This document shows, piece by piece, positions 31,471 through 33,377 of a DNA stretch of 33,377 bases. Location: positions 1-33,377 of the forward strand of contig NZ_WTVQ01000050.1 in assembly GCF_012910955.1 (NCBI RefSeq), given 5' to 3'. The notes under the pieces were generated by a model. That model did no database searches. It saw nothing but the letters and a program-made list of their open reading frames with translations, and was not told where the DNA came from. The translations under genes and the position numbers were made by a program. The first letter of the stretch is position 1. Each line of letters starts with the position of its first letter. This DNA comes from Aromatoleum diolicum (lineage in GTDB: Bacteria; Pseudomonadota; Gammaproteobacteria; Burkholderiales; Rhodocyclaceae).

Positions 31471-33165
31471 ATGAAACTCAACATCAGCCTGACCCCGATC
31501 GCCTGTGCACTGCTCGCCATGGGGGCATGTGTCGCCGCCCCGGCCTTTGCCGGCGAGCCGATCGTATTCGACAACGGCATGAAGCTCGACTGGCGAGTCA
31601 ATACGACCTACACGTTGTCCAGCCGACTCGAATCGCAGGACCGGAAACTCGCCGCCAATGCCGGCGGCAATGACGGCGACAACAATTTCGACAAGGGATC
31701 GCTCACCGCCAACCGTCTCGGTCTGTTCTTCGACGCAACCCTGTCGAAAGGCGACACCGGCTTCGTACTGTCGGCGAGCACGTTCTACGACGATGTCTAT
31801 CATCGGTCGAACGACAATCCCGGTCCGGTGAACAAAGCGGGCGAGCCCGACGAGTTCACGAGCAAGGCGCGCAAGTACCACGGCGGCTACAGCCGCATCC
31901 TCGACGCCTACCTCTACAGCTCTTTCGATCTCGGCGCAGCGAGCCGTGCGACGGTACGCGCCGGCAGCCACGTCGTATCCTGGGGCGAGGCCCTGTTCTT
32001 CCCGGGCATCTCCTTGGCGCAGGGGCCCGCAGACGGCACTAAGACCGGTATTCCGGGCACCGAGACGAAGGATCAGTTGCTGCCGGAAGACCAGTTGTCG
32101 ATGATGCTGGAGGTGACGCCCGAGTGGTCCGTCCTCGCGCATGCGCAGTACGGATGGCATGAAACCCTGGCACCCGCTCCGGGCTCGTTTCTTAACACCA
32201 GCGACGGTGTCGGCAAGGGCGGCTCCTGCCTCCAGTCCTTCGTGAATCTTCCTGCCGTTCCGGGCGTGTTCCCGGGTTTCAACGGCTGCGCGTTCGGCAA
32301 CCGGGGCAAGGACATCAAGCCCGACGACACCGGCCAGTGGGGCATCGGCACGCGTTACCGAGTCACCGACGAAACCGAACTCGGCCTGTACTACCTGAAC
32401 TTCCACGACCGTACACCTCTCCCGGAAATCAACGCCTTCACGCCTGGCGTCCGGACGCCCGCCTTCTTCGGCATTCCCGGAAACCAGATCGGCAACGGTT
32501 CGTACCGCATCCGGTATTTCGACGACGTCAAGCTGGTCGGCGCGACCTTCAGCACCAGTGTTGGCATCGCGTCGTTTGCGGGTGAGCTCTCATACAAGCA
32601 GGGCGCACCGGTCCTCGTCAATACGGTTGTCAATCCGGCGACCGGCGCGACGATCCCGAACCCGACCCGGGCGGACGTCATGCAGGCGAACCTCAACGCC
32701 TACCTCAACCTCGGGCGAACCGCGCTATCGCCCCAGACCCTGCTGCTCGGTGAAATCGCCTATGTCGACATCACCAACGTCAAGGCGCGCAAGGCACCCG
32801 GCGTGGAAGCGCTCGGCCCCGCGGCAGCGTTCTTCCCGGCATCGAACGACCTCAGCTTCAGCAAGAGTGCCCTGGCAATCCAGGGAACCCTGTCGCTGAC
32901 ATACCCCGGAGTCATCGAAGGCTGGGACCTGGGCGTGCCGATCAGCTACGCGCAGCAATTGAGCGGCAGAAGCCTGACGGGCGGCGTAGGCGGCGAAGGG
33001 GACATCCGCTTCAGCGTCGGTGCGACCATGACCTACAAGGGCAATTTCCAGGTCGGCCTGACCTACCTCGGATATGAAGGTGGCGCCGAAACGGCCAGAC
33101 TCGAAAAGCAGCGCCTGCAGACCGACCGCGACCAGCTGTCACTGGTGGTGAAATACTCGTTCTGA
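31471..33165 (+). CDS. DUF1302 outer-membrane beta-barrel protein
   Basis: 564 aa starting at ATG 31471 (ribosome site CAGGGAG). Signal peptide to about residue 28, ending APAFAGEP. The body alternates short amphipathic strands with Asp/Asn/Gly-rich loops and ends in LSLVVKYSF, the terminal aromatic residue typical of outer-membrane barrels. FDNGMKLDWRVNTTYTLSSRLES and GEALFFPGISLAQGPADGTK are characteristic DUF1302 segments. Likely a channel or receptor for the hydrophobic steroid, working with the DUF1329 protein. Substrate specificity is inferred from context. Confidence 0.88.
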   Translation: MKLNISLTPIACALLAMGACVAAPAFAGEPIVFDNGMKLDWRVNTTYTLSSRLESQDRKLAANAGGNDGDNNFDKGSLTANRLGLFFDATLSKGDTGFVLSASTFYDDVYHRSNDNPGPVNKAGEPDEFTSKARKYHGGYSRILDAYLYSSFDLGAASRATVRAGSHVVSWGEALFFPGISLAQGPADGTKTGIPGTETKDQLLPEDQLSMMLEVTPEWSVLAHAQYGWHETLAPAPGSFLNTSDGVGKGGSCLQSFVNLPAVPGVFPGFNGCAFGNRGKDIKPDDTGQWGIGTRYRVTDETELGLYYLNFHDRTPLPEINAFTPGVRTPAFFGIPGNQIGNGSYRIRYFDDVKLVGATFSTSVGIASFAGELSYKQGAPVLVNTVVNPATGATIPNPTRADVMQANLNAYLNLGRTALSPQTLLLGEIAYVDITNVKARKAPGVEALGPAAAFFPASNDLSFSKSALAIQGTLSLTYPGVIEGWDLGVPISYAQQLSGRSLTGGVGGEGDIRFSVGATMTYKGNFQVGLTYLGYEGGAETARLEKQRLQTDRDQLSLVVKYSF

Positions 33166-33192
33166 ATCATCCGCGGTTCGACACCGCGTTCC

Positions 33193-33221
33193 AACCCGCC
33201 CGGCGAAAGCCCGGCGGGTTT
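33193..33221 (+). terminator. Terminator-like hairpin after DUF1302
   Basis: AACCCGCC (33193-33200) pairs with GGCGGGTT (33213-33220). A C-C mismatch follows, then GGC-GAAA-GCC gives a GNRA tetraloop. The trailing TTTGTGTC is a weak T-tract. It lies 28 bp after the stop. I see nothing else convincing between here and the window end. Confidence 0.65.
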
Positions 33222-33377
33222 GTGTCATTGGGGCACGCACAAACATGATACGGCCGAGGCCGTGTAAAAACGGTCGCGGATGCGCCAGGAATCGGTCGTT
33301 CCGGCGCCCTGCGGCGGAAGCGAACGAATTTGAAGGCGGCAAATCAGCTCAGTTGAGCTTCAAGAAGGCCTTTTCAG

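Noticed and set aside
33349-33377. Possible tail of a minus-strand gene at the window end (reads EKAFLKLN then stop)
   Set aside because: Only nine codons are visible, too few to support a coding call.

Overview
The window is GC-rich, densely coded DNA from what is most likely a betaproteobacterium. The evidence is the Rhodocyclales/Burkholderiales-style gene content, the DUF1329/DUF1302 outer-membrane pair, and the GIY-YIG gene beside palindromic repeats. Genus-level placement is inference. Almost every gene fits one theme: aerobic breakdown of a steroid, plausibly a bile acid or another side-chain-bearing steroid, through the 9,10-seco pathway and then CoA-dependent opening of rings C and D. 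Assignments were made by recognising family motifs and by remembered similarity to the mycobacterial KstR2-regulon proteins (IpdA, IpdB, IpdC, IpdF, EchA20, FadE31, FadA6) and to TesB/HsaC, TesD/HsaD and KshA. No database search was possible.

Layout. (1) 50-4444, minus strand: MFS transporter, meta-cleavage-product hydrolase (TesD/HsaD type) and an Old-Yellow-Enzyme/dienoyl-CoA-reductase-like flavoprotein, apparently one operon. (2) 4704-9233, plus strand: a FATP-type acyl-CoA ligase, a 59-aa orphan protein, then an Ltp2-like thiolase-fold aldolase with a DUF35-MaoC fusion, closed by a strong terminator. This looks like side-chain activation and removal. (3) 9350-9995: a GIY-YIG nuclease-like gene and three tandem 121-bp palindromic repeats, the only mobile-looking patch. 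(4) 10142-24927, plus strand: a long, tightly spaced run of 14 genes: extradiol dioxygenase, IpdA, IpdB, an enoyl-CoA hydratase, IpdC, EchA20, two acyl-CoA dehydrogenases, FadA6, an SDR, a Tat-exported amidase, IpdF, a MaoC hydratase and a second thiolase, with a third SDR after a hairpin. (5) 25042-25652: two translationally coupled small proteins of unknown function. (6) 25738-26844, minus strand: a KshA-like Rieske oxygenase. (7) 27047-29895, plus strand: an MBL-fold hydrolase and a second acyl-CoA ligase. (8) 30060-33165, plus strand: DUF1329 and DUF1302 envelope proteins, probably for uptake of the hydrophobic substrate.

How it fits together. Envelope proteins and the MFS permease would bring the substrate in. 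The ligase, aldolase and DUF35-MaoC genes would shorten the side chain. The Rieske enzyme would hydroxylate the nucleus, and TesB/TesD would cleave the aromatised A ring. The Ipd/EchA20/FadE/FadA6 set would degrade the remaining C/D-ring propionate to central metabolites. Missing from the window are a 3-ketosteroid delta-1-dehydrogenase, the HsaAB/TesA monooxygenase, the KshB-type reductase and any transcription regulator.

The most striking non-coding signal is a 17-bp directional motif, TAGTC-N5-GGACGAT, found nine times. It precedes essentially every transcription unit of the pathway, with its GGACGAT end always pointing at the gene it would control. It looks like the binding site of one pathway-wide regulator that is not encoded here.
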